Assembly: GCA_036877525.1 (NCBI GenBank)
Contig: JAZGTH010000062.1
Coordinates: forward strand, 7,686,501-7,750,500
Origin: Chromobotia macracanthus
Taxonomy: Eukaryota; Chordata; Actinopteri; Cypriniformes; Botiidae
Reading direction: 5' to 3'
Length of the DNA stretch: 64,000 nucleotides
The notes under the pieces were generated by a model that was not told where the DNA came from, did no database searches, and saw only the letters and a program-made list of their open reading frames with translations. Position numbers and translations under genes: made by a program. Shown one piece after another: positions 11,847 through 24,376 of this stretch (position 1 is its first letter; every line of letters starts with the position of its first letter).

Positions 11847-12121
11847 AAGCTACAATCTGTAACTTTTTGGGGCTGAAAATGAACAAAAACAGTTATTAAG
11901 CAAGTACATGTAAGTACAAGATAAGTGTTCAACACAATCTGCTTACCTTACCCCAATTCACAACTCACAAGTTTATAATAATGATTTATAATTTGAGCTG
12001 CTGGAAATGTCAATCTGGCTTCAGCTGACTTCAACATACAGATAAAAAAATAGTAACCTGCAAATTTATCTTTTAAACAGAGATGGCATTAGAGAGGCAA
12101 AAGTTATGGATTACAGCTTTT
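11847..12121 (+). repeat. Inverted-repeat element family B, nearly complete
   Basis: AAGCTACAATCTGTAACTTT at the start, GCTTACCTTACCCCAATTCA inside and GGATTACAGCTTT at the end. Confidence 0.85.
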
Positions 12122-13486
12122 AAAATGACTTTTGTAATGGTTTTAGAAGGAGTGCTGTATGCGGCATGTCACACTGCAGGACGCTGCTGTCACATACCAT
12201 GTAATCCTCTCACATTCTGTTGACAAATAGGTCAAAACAGTGCATGTTATCCTCTATAGTCACCTCAAGTATGTGAAGAACAGTAGAGAGTGATAATCTA
12301 TCAGTTTAGTGTGTGAATGATGCGCATCATGAGAGAACGCGTGCTGTGCGCTTACATGATGAACATGGCTCCAGACAGACAGAGCCATGCTGCCGATCAA
12401 TGTCCGAAATGTTTAGACATTGCATTAACGTTGTTGCTGGGAAGAAAGAATAAAAACAAACCTCACACCAGTTCCCTCAGAATTTGAATCGGGACTAAAA
12501 CCGACATGCAGTTAGACATGTGCATCATTTCTGTTGAGTACTGAGCGTGTCTATTTCTGACTGTATCATCAATGACAACAAACAATCTGCATGTATTCAG
12601 TTATTTCTGGTCCCACACAGGCACTGTGCCCTCATAACTTTTCAGAAAGCTTTGTGCAGAATTAAAACACTTGCCATTCATAAAATTCTACAAATCCCCC
12701 ACCTCTTGTGTGTTCGTTTATGAAATAACAATGCTTAATAATGCTTTTCAGAAGAGCAGAAGAGTGCTCTTAGCTGGGTTTAATGCAGTTTAGCATATTT
12801 AAAGCCGTTTTGCAGGATTTCCCTCAGTATCAGTTTAGAAATAAAAAAATATTAGGAAAATAACAGTTTCAAACAGTTTCTTCTTAAACTTGCTGTGTAT
12901 TTTCTGTAATTAGTCATCTATTCAAATTATTAGTAGTATTGACAAAAGATATCATACCATGCATAAAGCAATTTTAAATTGGCCATCATGTTTTAGCCAA
13001 GCTTTAAGTCCAGACATATCATTCATGGTATGTTCAATGTTCAGCATTCTATGCATTTTAAATGTGACACAATCATTCCTGAAGATTGATACAGTGTCTA
13101 GAAGCTATCAACAAATGTCCCTGGACTTTGTTATAAGGAATAATCTCTGTTTATATATCCACAGACACAGTCATCTCCTTCTTCCATGCTGGTAGCTATT
13201 TTGTCTTGCTGGTCCTATGCTACTATAGATGACCAACCAAGAAACAAAATTTTTTTGTTTGAAAATCTTTTTCATAATTTCTCTTAAGTAGCTAGACAAT
13301 GGGTTTCCCAATCTTACTCCTGGAGGGACAGTGTAGATCTAGTAATAGGTGATCATATAGGATAAACTTCTTAAACCATTCTTAATATTTGTAATGAAAG
13401 ATCCTATCTATGTGGAAAACCTTTAAACCTGAAGATAAATGGGACACAGTTTATATTGGCCACAGTCTGGCCAATAGAAAAGGAAT

Positions 13487-13518
13487 CACTGTATGATGGG
13501 AGATCCCATCATACAGTG
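13487..13518. repeat. Perfect 14-bp hairpin
   Basis: CACTGTATGATGGG, loop AGAT, CCCATCATACAGTG. Intronic in OCA2; no downstream T run marking a terminator, which would not apply in this organism anyway. Confidence 0.95.
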
Positions 13519-14053
13519 CACATCAAAGTTTACCCTTGGTAATTAATACCCAGTCATTTCAGAATAATCAGACTTATATGAATTATGATTTCAGAGGCCA
13601 TAAATGATACCTGTGAGGATGGTTATATGCAACAATATTAAAATGTTTTATTTGTGCTTCTTTGGAAACATAAAGCTGCTATTTTCTTGTCAGCACAAGT
13701 GTTCGATTGCTTTGGCTCTCTCCCATCCACGCTGAACAGCACAGCTGAATGAACCGGATGGCAAATGTAGTAGAAACTGTAATCACCCGTGTGCTGTCGA
13801 TCACTGCTGAATCTGCTATTAGCTGTGAGACCAGCATGTAGTGGCCAAGCATCCACACAATGAATTCTCTAAAGCAGATGGCATTTTCTGCAAATACGCC
13901 ACCTTTAAATCACACTACACTGGTGAGAAAATCTGATGTTCATATGCTTTGAGAAATGGATAAATGCATGCTTGTTTGTTGCTGTTGTAGCCACAATGAA
14001 AGATTCTCTGCATGTTGCCATTATATGTGCATGTCAAATACTGCTGGCTATTA

Positions 14054-14107
14054 CCCAGCTAACAGGGAACGTTCTCAGAACAGTGGTTAATGTCCTCTAG
14101 AATTTCT
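14054..14107 (+). repeat. Inverted-repeat element family A, 5' fragment
   Basis: CCCAGCTAACAGGGAACGTT then CTCAGAACAGTGGTTAATGT; the rest is missing. It lies just before the OCA2 exon at 14448. Confidence 0.75.
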
Positions 14108-14447
14108 CTATTTCTCTCTATTTCCCTGAAAGAATAATGTCTTTTTCTGTCAGGTTTCATACCCGGGTTTTAAGCATTTTGAAATATACAGTTTAATTTC
14201 TTTATTTAGGTTATGTGTCTGCAAGAAAGAATAGAAAAGAAAATCTAATATCGTCCACTATGGATTTTCCTGTTTCCTGTCCTGTTTTATTGTAAAGGGA
14301 TTTTTTGTGGAATAAACAGCGAGCAACTAGTTCTAGCAATATTTTTTACAATATCTTTCACAATATAATTTTCCTGACATCTAAAAACAATAAAGAAAAT
14401 AAAAAATAAATATTCACATCTATAATCTTTTTAGTTTGTTTGTTTGC

Positions 14448-14532
14448 TTTCTTGTGCTTATAAACCATGTCAGCGTCAGCTTGCCTGTCAAACCACTCAT
14501 TTTTGCATGAGCTATGGAAGCTTGTCTTGGAG
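14448..14532 (+). pseudogene. oca2: OCA2 exon (PVLLN...YALxxGACLGG) with stop, shortened, no acceptor
   Basis: The 3' end is clear: VSLPVKPLIFA, then TGA at 14508-14510, then AMEACLG and donor GTAAGT at 14533, against family EVxLPxxPLxYALAFGACLG. The 5' part FLVLIN corresponds to IPVLLN, with about three codons missing before VSLP. The base pair before the expected exon start is GC (TGTTTGC) rather than AG; the nearest AG is at 14433-14434. The exact start is therefore inferred. Confidence 0.8.
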
Positions 14533-15350
14533 GTAAGTTAAATTATATCTCTGTTATAAATGTTAGACTATATAAGTTAATGGTTTAGGTTTATTAAGCT
14601 CTATTTCTTCCAATACCACTTACTGAGCTCTTACTCACTTCTGAAAGCATGGAAGAGTAGAACAGATCCCTCTACAATTTAGGAAGACTTTGTGAAAACA
14701 CTTAATTGTTTGTTTGGCTGTAAAGACACAGTGATCATAGTGACACTTTTAAAGATATGAGTATTTCGTTTCAAAACACCAGGATAAAGGTTTTACAGGA
14801 AATTACAAATTATTTTTTTGCTGATTTATTAATTCAAATGGCAAAATAAATTATATAATGGATTGTTAAGAATAAAATTGTTAAAAAGAGATTTTAGTCT
14901 TTTGTCAATATCTTGATTTTAGGCAGTCTGAACTGTGAAGATTCACGGTCATTCAAAAACTCTTGAAAAATCTGGATATTTATTCTGTTCAAGTGAAAAT
15001 CCACCATCCAGCAAATGATGAAGCCAGCAGGATGACTGGTGAAACTTCTTCAATTAATGCAAAAACATGCCTAGATGCTCCAGAGTAATTTTTTTTAGAC
15101 ATGATATTGATGATGTGGTGACCTCTGCTCTTCATCAGAAAGCTGTTATGCCATTTAATTTGAGATGGGACAGGAATCCCTCACCGTGCCACGCATTACC
15201 AAAGCTGGTACTCCAAAAGAAATAAAGTGATAAAGTCTCTGAAAGAGATTAGGTATACATACACATGTGAAAGAATTCACTGGACAAACATTTTTTTCAG
15301 ATTACTATTTTGGGTTATTCAAGCTAGTCTTTTGTTTTTCCATTTCTAAG

Positions 15351-15444
15351 GAAATGGGACACTGATTGGAGCATCTGCTAATGTGGTGTGTACTGGGATT
15401 GCTGAACAACACGACTTTGGATTTTCCTTCATGGAGTTCCTCAG
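15351..15444 (+). pseudogene. oca2: OCA2 exon NGTLIGASANVVCTGIAEQH... (still open)
   Basis: Acceptor TTTCTAAG ends at 15350 and donor GTAATT starts at 15445. The 94 nt encode NGTLIGASANVVCTGIAEQH and DFGFSFMEFL, completing a Gly at the 5' edge and an Arg at the 3' edge. Length, phase and sequence match the family closely. This is the most intact exon of the locus. Confidence 0.93.
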
Positions 15445-15493
15445 GTAATTGTATTGGCCACAAACCTACACACCTTTTAGCAGACAGAGACTA

Positions 15494-15608
15494 CCCAGCT
15501 AACAGGGTATGTTGTAACATTGGCTAACATTCTCTCAAAGTTCTTTCAAAGTTAAAAAAGTTCTTGCAGTTGAACATTTTTTAATGTTATATATTATATA
15601 AAAACAAC
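15494..15608 (+). repeat. Inverted-repeat element family A, 5' fragment
   Basis: CCCAGCTAACAGGGTATGTT, TTGGCTAACATTCTCTCAAA and TTAATGTTATATA blocks in family order; 3' half absent. Fifty bases after an OCA2 exon. Confidence 0.8.
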
Positions 15609-16313
15609 ACTGATCCCTGATTACTACTTCTTAACACATACGTGAAAGGTGTTTTAGTAAGGTGGTAACAGGTGATTGGAGGTTGTAAAATAGTTGTCTA
15701 GGTTGTCTTTACACTTGTTTGGTCGCAGGCATTTCTTCTTTACTGCTGCTTATAAGAACTTGTTTAGTGTAGATCTGAGATAACTTGTGTACTGTGACAT
15801 TACTCCCTTGTACAAGGTTTAACTTAGTTCTCTTAGTTAACTTTGTGGACACATTCCACACGTGATGTATGTTTGCTTAAACCACAGCACATTTAAGCAC
15901 ATGCTAACATACTAAGAAGTATAAATTACCTCCCGGACAAATATCATATCATGTATATCATGTTCTAAAAATATCCCTAAATGTGCCTCTTTGAGAGAAG
16001 TGACAGATCAGGTTTTAGAGAGACTCTCAAAGCAGTTTGATTTCAAGCGCTCTTCAGCCTACTAACACATTTAATGTGAAAAAGAGCTGATTACATCTTG
16101 GTGAGAATCTTGCGGTGACATTTACAATCACTTTTGATTCGATTCTCCCTGCTAGTTACCAGCTGTTCAATAGAGGTGCTTTCAAGAAAGGAGAGATGCA
16201 TATAGATATCTGCTGTTTTCCTAGTTGATGGGATGTTGGTGGTCAATGGTGGAAAAGAGGAGCTTGAATGCACATCCGATTGGACTGTAAAAACTTTCCT
16301 GTGGGAGACAACA

Positions 16314-16560
16314 TAGCTAGCAATTTAAGGTTGTTAGAACATTTCTGCAATGTTTCCGTTAGTAACAAAAATGTTAAAAATGTTTCTTTTAAAAATGTTT
16401 TAGGAATGTGCAGTTTTAATACAGTTTGAATACAACAGTTTTTACATGTTGTATTAATATGTTATTTTATATATAACATAAATATACAATATATAACATT
16501 AATAAAGTGTTCTACTAATGTTACTGCAGGAACTCATTTGATAACTTTGAGCTTTAGTTT
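16314..16560 (-). repeat. Inverted-repeat element family A, 3' end lost
   Basis: TAGCTAGCAATTTAAGGTTG at the start, then TTAGTAACAAAAATGTTAAA and ACTAATGTTACTGCAGGAAC in family order. Confidence 0.75.
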
Positions 16561-19327
16561 TTTTGACAGTGCTGGGAAAACAAACAGGGTGGCAGCAGAT
16601 GTTTGAGTAACTGGTCATTCATCATTAACCTCTCTACCAAGAGAATTCAAGCCATACTTATCTCCTGCATTTAGACTGCTGCATTTCAGCAGAAGTCTAT
16701 AGCAGTCCACAGTAGGTAAAGTCCCAAAATGGCTTGGCAATTTCCTTGGAGAAATTTGGACATCATAATATCCACTTTTTTATTTTGGGGCCTCATTTGT
16801 ATGCCATGTAATAGTTAGAACTTGCAGGCTGTAATAGGCTGATTGGTGGGTTGCTATGGTGATGAAGAGGAACACAGGGACTTCCTCTGGCACTTTGGCT
16901 GGAAACTAGTGATGGAACACCACTAAGCTTCACTTCAGGTCCATTTGAGAAAGCAGCTGAGAACGTAGTGTAACGTTCCTCTCCTGATTCGTAAGATAAC
17001 AGGCTCACCCCACCACAGTACTGGTTTAAAGCATGTTGAAGATATTGTAGCAATAATTATTTGCATTATTCTCATAGTCAGATTATACAAAGATTTTAAC
17101 AGTTGTGGCAAAATACCAATTTTGGCACATCTATGCAGATTGAACCGATATTCCCTTATTATTTAGTTAACTAGAGTTACTGTAAGGATCATGACTGTTT
17201 GCTTGTTTTCTTCGTACATTCAAAATTAGAGTTGGGATTTGACAAATATTTAGTATAGATGTTTTTTTACATTTAGTTCCATTTGTGACTGTTCAACGTT
17301 ATTCCATCATTTTGTATCAAATTCACAATTGAATTAGCAAAGAAATGACTCGTATGGGCCAGTTCTTTGTTCTTAAACTCCATTTTGCCCTGTTCTCCAA
17401 CATTGATATCAAAAAGCTCATTTAATCTAAACTCTCCACCTGTTCACCCAATCATGGGTCTGATCCACCCAGTTGTTAGTGACTGGGACTCTTCCAGCGG
17501 TGTTTTATTAAACCACACATCATTTTACTCCCACGTCAATCTCCTGCCCTTTTCTGCTCTCCCTTGCCTATCCCAATAGTGTTGAAATTGGCTTGTGATG
17601 GCTCTGTTGGCTTTGCAGCCCTGCCCCTCTGACCTGCACATACACTCTTTCTTACTAAACCACCACCAGTCACCTTAGGCGAGAGAAGGTTAGTCGTAAT
17701 GACCAAGACTTTTGGAACTTGCTCTTAAACAGAGCATGTGTACCACACCAGGGCAAGCTGACTATATTGAGTGCTTGTTTTTTTCCCCATAACATCCGTC
17801 TTCTGGTGTCATTTATGTTCTCTAGCCAAGCCCTCAGAGTGACCTGCAGATTTAATGATGTGACACATGGAGACATATTTTTATTCGCTGTGAAACTTTA
17901 ATGATGCAAAGCTTGTGAATCCATGTTTAAAACACTCCACATTATTGATTGGCTGACATCTTCAAACACAGGTGTGACCACACCAGAGCCTGAAGAAAAA
18001 TATATGAGAAATAAAAATGAACCTTAACAAGCACCATTTGATGGCATAGTATATTTGTAGTACTGTTACATGCTGGCTTGATCTTAACTGAAAAATACAT
18101 GAGGGTGTCTAATGAGTAGTGAAAGACTTGATTACTCTCTGATTGCTTTACTACAAATCTTTTCACACTAATGACAGTTCTTGTGTAATTATTATAAGCA
18201 GTTGTGTGGACTTTAATGGATCAATGGAGGGAAATTTAGCTGAAATGACCCATATACAATAGCTCAATACTGTGGTTGGCCAATGTCTAGATTACATAGA
18301 TGAGAATAAGAAACGCTGTTAGTTTGACCCCATTGAGACGTGTACCAAACAGGCTCGTAAGACTTAAAACTTATAATTGAGCAATTGGCTTGTAATTGTT
18401 GAGAACTGAGCCATTTAAATTATTCTTTCTGAAAGTATGTCATGCTGTAACAGCTTCTATAACCTTTGTGCAATCGTTGTTAGACTTAATCGTGAATGTT
18501 GCCTATCTAGACCTTTTCTAAAGATTTGTGCCATTACCAAACTGTAATACGACCCTCTCTGTCAAATTATATCCCCCCTCCCATTTGTTTGAAGGGCAAT
18601 GAGAGTTGTGGCCACCAAGGGACACTTGTTAGAGATCAGACCACATGCTAATGGATTTCCTCTTTATCATTCATTTAGGAGTTAATAGAAGTAATTTCAA
18701 AATTTAACCTGCTGTTTTAGATGCAGGACTATGAACAAGCTGTCAATCTTCAGGTCTCATGTGATACAGTAATATTGGGGAACAGCACTGACTAGTGATT
18801 AGGAGTCCATTATTGAAGATAGGGAGGATCTCCCTAGAGGTCCTCCAAGAGCAGGACTGGGCAACCCTGGTCTACAGTTCAAAACATTATTTGTGCATGA
18901 AGTCTGTGCACCCCCTTTCCCATAGGCCGACTTTTTGAAAGTTGCATGTGCAACTTTCTTTATCTTTTCATATTCAGAAATGGTCATTCAGTCTCTTTCC
19001 TCCATCTGTCGGTGTGAATAGAGTGTGTGTGACTTTGGGCAATCATGGCCTATTGTACAAACAAACTTGACAAAGCTTGAATCACATTGATGTTCTTAGT
19101 ATCATGCCAAGTCACTTCACAGTCTATGTGCCCACCAACACTGGCATTTAAGATAATGGTGGCTGTCCAATGACAAACCATCTGGTGTGTCCCTGTTGAG
19201 GAGTACAGAATGATGGGTATGTTGGCATTTTAAATTCCAAGGTTTGATGCTGTTGACCATAATTTCCACTCAGTACTTTATTTTTGTGTGAGTTTGAGAG
19301 AGCGTTTGAGAGTTACTTTCCCGAGTC

Positions 19328-19450
19328 TTAAAGAAATAGTTTATCTAAACATAAGATTGCTGTTATAATGTACTCAGCTTTTTGTTGTTCAAATTTGATT
19401 TTCTTTCTTCTGTGGAACACAGAAAGAATTTTGTAACATCTGCCTTAGTT
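19328..19450. repeat. ATGAAAATTC-type repeat, fragment
   Basis: TTAAAGAAATAGTTTATCTA and TTTCTTTCTTCTGTGGAACA are the first blocks of the common fish repeat; the end is missing. Confidence 0.6.
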
Positions 19451-21104
19451 CTCATTGCCATGTTCATGAGAGTATACTTGATCTGTGAACTAATTGTTTC
19501 AATTGACTTGGATCTGTTCAATTAATCTATTAAATCTTGTCGTTATTTACTTTCATTATTTGGAAAACAATGGCTAAGGTATTTGTAATTCATGTGTTTG
19601 GAAAGACAGGAGTTTTTAAAACAACCGTTTCTTTAATAGTATTTCACTTGGTTTCTCCAGGCATAAAAAAGACAAAAATACAAATTCTTTTTTTGAGCCA
19701 CCAATAGAATATTGTGTACATCAGCAGTCTTGGAGAGAGAGTCAGTGAGACATTTTTAAAGGAAGCTGTTCTGATACCATCACGCATTTGAGATGTGACA
19801 GACAGTCAGATGGCCACACCCCCAAACTTGTGCCATTGGTTGAGTCAGTGCTATATCAAGCTTGTCAGAGATGCAATATTTACATTTTAAGAGGCAAACA
19901 ACCTACCAGTGACATGCGGTTGGTGCATAATGAACTGCGATGGGAGAAAATATTTTAACACCAAAAAATACACATTGGATTTAACAACTGCACATGGTGC
20001 TTTTCAGATTCTACATCTTGTGCCCTTGATCCTTTTGTTTCGCTTTAGATTTGTCCACTTCACTACTTCTGAATCAAACAGTTGGCTGCTTCATATCATT
20101 CACATTGTGCATTAGCTGCCTGACCTGGCCTCACCCAGAGGCACACACCTGCTTTACTGTATGGCCCATACACGCCACAGAGAAAATACACACCTGTCCT
20201 CCTGGCAATCCAGTATTTAGTCTTCTCACCCTCCTTCTGGATATCGATCATTTGGTTTGTATGCTGGACCAGCTGTGATCTTTGCCATAGACTAAAATAA
20301 TATATCATAAAATAGCACTGTGAACTCGTTTTAGAGACTGTTAGAAAAAGAAGAAGAGACTCAAGTTGCATGGATAATGAATGTTCTCATTTATATGTTA
20401 TAAATTATTCTTATTATATATGTTGTACACAAATGAAGCCAAACTGACATTTCACAAGAAATTGGATCAGACAGCTCAAATTCTAAATTATTATTATAAA
20501 CGTACCATTGATTTGTGTTCATTTTTAACCGTAAAAAGTTACGGATTGTTGGTTTTACATGATCTTGGGAACTTGACTTGCAACATTATTGGGGAAAACT
20601 GACCCCGTTTAGTTTCTAGTCCACTCTCTGACGGTCCATTTCTACTCCCTCCATCTGCCTGCCTGTCTCCTCTCTGTTTTCTGCTGGTCTGAGTTTGTTG
20701 ATCTCTCAATGCCCCAAATGTTCTGTATTTACCCATGCACTCAGACTGGACCGCTGTAGTTATATACTTGACCTAAATGGATATACAGGCTTTCATGCTT
20801 ACAAGTACGCTGTACTTTCAAAAGCTTTATCATTTTATTCATTCTACTGAACCGGGTCCTTTCACAACCATCAGTGATGTAAACAGAACAGAAATTATTA
20901 AAATTGCATGTGGCTATTGGTGTCTTGTGTAGAGAGATGAGACTTTTGGTTTCACTGGATGGTGGGAAAACAAAAAATCAAAAGACAGATTTAGTACTTA
21001 AAGGTGTAATGTGATTTCTGCTCCATTGTTGCCACCAAATGCAATTGCCAAAAAAAAATTGCTGTTTTTTCATATGGGTTTCTTAAACCCTCCACTGATA
21101 TAAC

Positions 21105-21165
21105 ATAGCACTTGCAACACCAAGGTCATAGGTTTGATTCCCAGGGAACACACTTTAATGCACTG
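21105..21165 (+). mobile_element. Fragment of a tRNA-derived SINE
   Basis: GCAACACCAAGGTCATAGGT then a B-box-like TTTGATTCCCAGGG and AATGCACTGTGAT, as in the SINE at 30634. Only a remnant. Confidence 0.5.
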
Positions 21166-21886
21166 TGATATGCATGCATGCCCATGATATGCATGCATAA
21201 TTTGAAATATACATTTACATATTAAATATACATATACATTTCTTTAATTGTATTGCATATCACATGCACGGTTGGAAGAGTGTAGAGACTAGGCCAGTGT
21301 CCAGTTGTAATTTCAATAGTAATTCCAATCTCCAGATGGATATCTTTACAAGCAAATGCATAAAAGACTGTCCACATGCATGAGTTGCAGCTTTGGGGAT
21401 AGCAGCTTAAACTAATTAGGGGAAGACACGTATCACTGGTCTGTTACATCTTCAGCCTTTGGACTTTGCAATTAATGCCTGTAGATTGTACAGTAATGCA
21501 GTTGTCCTCCGCTTTGCATGTTAAAAATTCACACTTTAATACCTCTTTGATGGCATGGGTAACATGCTAGTCATACCTGTGCCTCTGTTCTGAATGGAAT
21601 CCCACACACACAAACATGCAAACAAATGCACCTCAGAAGGGGGATAATGCAAAATTGTCAATGCCATCTTTGATAGATGTCGCGGGATGAACTTCCAGTG
21701 TGACATGAGAATATTTGTATCCCAGTCTCCAGCAAATACCAGCATTATCCCAAAAGGAATGTATTGAATTTTCTCATCTGACAGAGTGAGATGCACAAAC
21801 CAATGTTCGATTCATGGCTTGGCAATAACATGCTTGTGGGGTCTTAGAATTACGGTAAAGATATACTGATGTTTTCCCTTTTACAG

Positions 21887-21941
21887 GCTGGGCTTCCCCA
21901 TGATGCTAATGACCTGTACGGCATGTGCAACCTGCTTGTGA
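21887..21941 (+). pseudogene. oca2: OCA2 last exon with frameshift in RLGFPMM...LLVTH
   Basis: Acceptor CCCTTTTACAG ends at 21886. The reading frame gives RLGFPMMLMTCTACATCL and stops at TGA 21939-21941. The family reads TCTVGMCYLLVxH; after ACG (21918-21920) the bases GCATGTGCAACCTGCTTGTG read as MCNLLVTHV only in a shifted frame, so 4 bases (a GTNG-like block) are missing. In the shifted frame the usual stop just after the HVxxxxN end is also absent; the next stop is at 22043-22045. Start of the 3' flank is taken at 21942. Confidence 0.88.
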
Positions 21942-23481
21942 CTCACGTTGGACTCATTTTGAACACTGGAACACCTAAACTTTTCCTTCCATTCCACGGA
22001 CAAAAGAGACCCAGTGTCTGTCTGCTAGTCTGTGTATTTGTCTGAGTTTGGATGTGATTGTGTGTTTTGAATGACACATTGGTTATTCTTGGATAGATAT
22101 GGGGAATTATATTACAGTGCTTACTACTTCATGATTAAACCTAAGACAATAATTCATTGAACATTAAGCACACATTATTACATAAGTCATTAGGATTTTT
22201 AAAGGTAAATAGAAAGTGATGTAAGATTGTATTCAAATATGTATATAAGATATTATGAATTGAATGCTTTTAAAATACATTAGGAATACTATTATGATAC
22301 ATTATATATAAAGGCTTCATTATACATTATGTATAATATATACAGGCTGCACTGAATAGCATTAGCCTTATTGTTTTTGTATGGTGATTTGATTTTAGCA
22401 CACTGCTCAAGGAAGAGGTTCTTTCTATTTGCAAGGATTAAGTTTATGCATTAGTGATGCATTAGACGGCCTGTGTTTTAATCAGACATCCTGCCAGTTT
22501 TTAATATGGCCATTTCAGCCCTGAGCCTAATTCATCAATTCTAATACAATACAATGTGCTACGAAACTCCCCATCTATAGGAAGAATTGAAATGTGTTAG
22601 TACCTAAAATGAATTATAATAACAAAATTTTGCCCCTTACAGTATTAATCCCCCAAAGGACATACTTCCTTGTTTCCTGCATCTCAGTCATGCATGGAAA
22701 GCAACAGTGTCTCCTGTCCATGATTAAATCTCTCAGGTACTCATCTCACCACAGCACTCAGTTTAATCCGGGAAGAGACAAACATGCAATGTGTTCATTA
22801 AGATAACAAATGTTACATGACTTGAATCAATACTGAATTCAGGACCAGCTATTAGAGCTCATATCAGTCTCTGCATTGAAATCTGTTTATCACCATTATT
22901 ATATTCTGATTATGAGCAAACTGACCAGTGATCAGATTACAGAAAATAAACATTAATGAGTTATGTAAATGTAAATCCATTTGTCCACATGTCCACTTTG
23001 GCTTTACAGTAAATGCTTCTACAGCTGTAAAAGTTGCATGACAACAAGAAAACAAAAATGAAAACAGAATATGACAGATGTATCAGTAATTCTAGTATAA
23101 TTTTAATTTGCCTTTTGTTTATCATACTCTGCATATCTTAAATGCACATCATCAGTGAGTGTAGCTAAGCATGCATATCACATGCATATCACCACCTGCA
23201 TGCATATCACCACCCTAACACATAGAGAATGCCGGCATGTTGAGGAAATGAGGTTAAATTAAAATTAAACTGGCAAGAGGTGCTGATTACTATACCTCCT
23301 ACAGCCTTGAAATGTCACTGGCATTGAGGGGCAGTAGAGCATTCAGTCAGAAACCAGAAACCTGTCAGAAAGTCAGAAACCTGTTTGTTTATGTGTGTAT
23401 GTGTTTTGTGTCATCTTTAATTAATAAGAGGACGTGAAATGTTTGTTGTTATAAATTCTACTAGCATGCAGGATTCTACTG

Positions 23482-23538
23482 TCAGCTAAAGGGAACATTT
23501 TCAGAATGTTGGTTAATGTTCTCTAAAGGTTCTCTTAG
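23482..23538 (+). repeat. Inverted-repeat element family A, short fragment
   Basis: CAGCTAAAGGGAACATTTTC and AGAATGTTGGTTAATGTTCT match the 5' end; it is followed by a (TA) run at 23549-23566. Confidence 0.7.
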
Positions 23539-24376
23539 GATATATATATATATATAGTCTGTTTCCCTCTGATTGAGTTCCAGAATAAAACATACTGGGC
23601 TAGGCAGCGGCACATATGGCATAATAACACTTTTGCCATAGCAACACCAGCCAAGCATTTGTACAATCCACTGTTTAGCCACACAGCACATTAACATACT
23701 GACATTAGTTACATCTTTGTAGTATTATTGTGAAATTTCAAGATAGAGATTTTACAGTTACTCTGACTCACAAGTTAAAGACTAATTTTGCCCAACATAT
23801 ACAGAGAAAATGCTAAATAATCATTTTTAAAGGCTTGCTAATAGGCTAAGGTGGTTAGCTGGTTTTCCAGACTAGCCACACTAGAAAGACTGATCTGTTT
23901 TGAGACAACTAGACAACACCAGTTTGGCCAAGTTTGATGACCAGCAAAACCAGCTACTAATATCAACAAACCATTTTAGGGACCAAGTTTCCTTTTACAC
24001 AATAATATATCACTTATTTATGATTTAATTTCCTAATCTTTTGGGTTGCAGCTTTTAAGTTCCATTTTCTCGTCTTCTCTTCACTTTCCATCCTACTAGG
24101 CAATTGCTATAACATCTTCAGTCCAACCACATTACATTTATAACATGTGCTTGGGACAATAAGTTGAGATCTGAAATTGGTATTAAATAGTGTATAACAG
24201 AACTTGACGGAAAGGCAGTTTTATAAAAGAACCAGATTTACCTTTAATACTCAATAAATGCTGGTCGTAATTATCCTGTGTGCATTGTAATAATCTCTTT
24301 AAACCAAATGAGGGATAAACAAGACAAGCTAAAAGTTAAGTTGTCATTTTTGTAACAATAAAACCCCTAATTATGG

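Larger units (their letters stand above)
15445..21886. other. OCA2 intron, about 6.4 kb
   Basis: Contains inverted-repeat elements at 15494-15608 and 16314-16560, a short relic of a palindromic fish repeat near 18850-18875, a fragment of the ATGAAAATTC-type repeat at 19328-19450 and a decayed tRNA-like SINE piece near 21105-21160. No coding exon seen. Confidence 0.65.
761..21941 (+). pseudogene. oca2: OCA2 (P protein, melanosomal transporter) 3' half, degenerate: overall locus
   Basis: Nine exons in order and in compatible phases match the C-terminal half of OCA2, a 12-TM member of the ArsB/NhaD ion transporter superfamily that in intact form controls melanosome ion balance and pH and so melanin synthesis. 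Exons lie at 761-912, 1887-1944, 2490-2598, 8953-9076, 10476-10535, 11409-11513, about 14448-14532, 15351-15444 and 21887-21941. Recognisable blocks include KCLTVL, LADIQDFEIILHRVEWATLL, WVSAL.SSLIDN and NGTLIGASANVVC. Lesions: stops at 823, 1927 and 14508, a 7-bp duplication at 834-847, 4-bp deletions near 9067-9071 and 21920, donor loss at 1945, acceptor loss near 14447. Tail-to-tail with GABRG3, as in other vertebrates. Exons 5' of this lie beyond the left edge. Seen: exons and lesions. Known: the family. Inferred: the locus cannot make a working protein. Confidence 0.93.
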
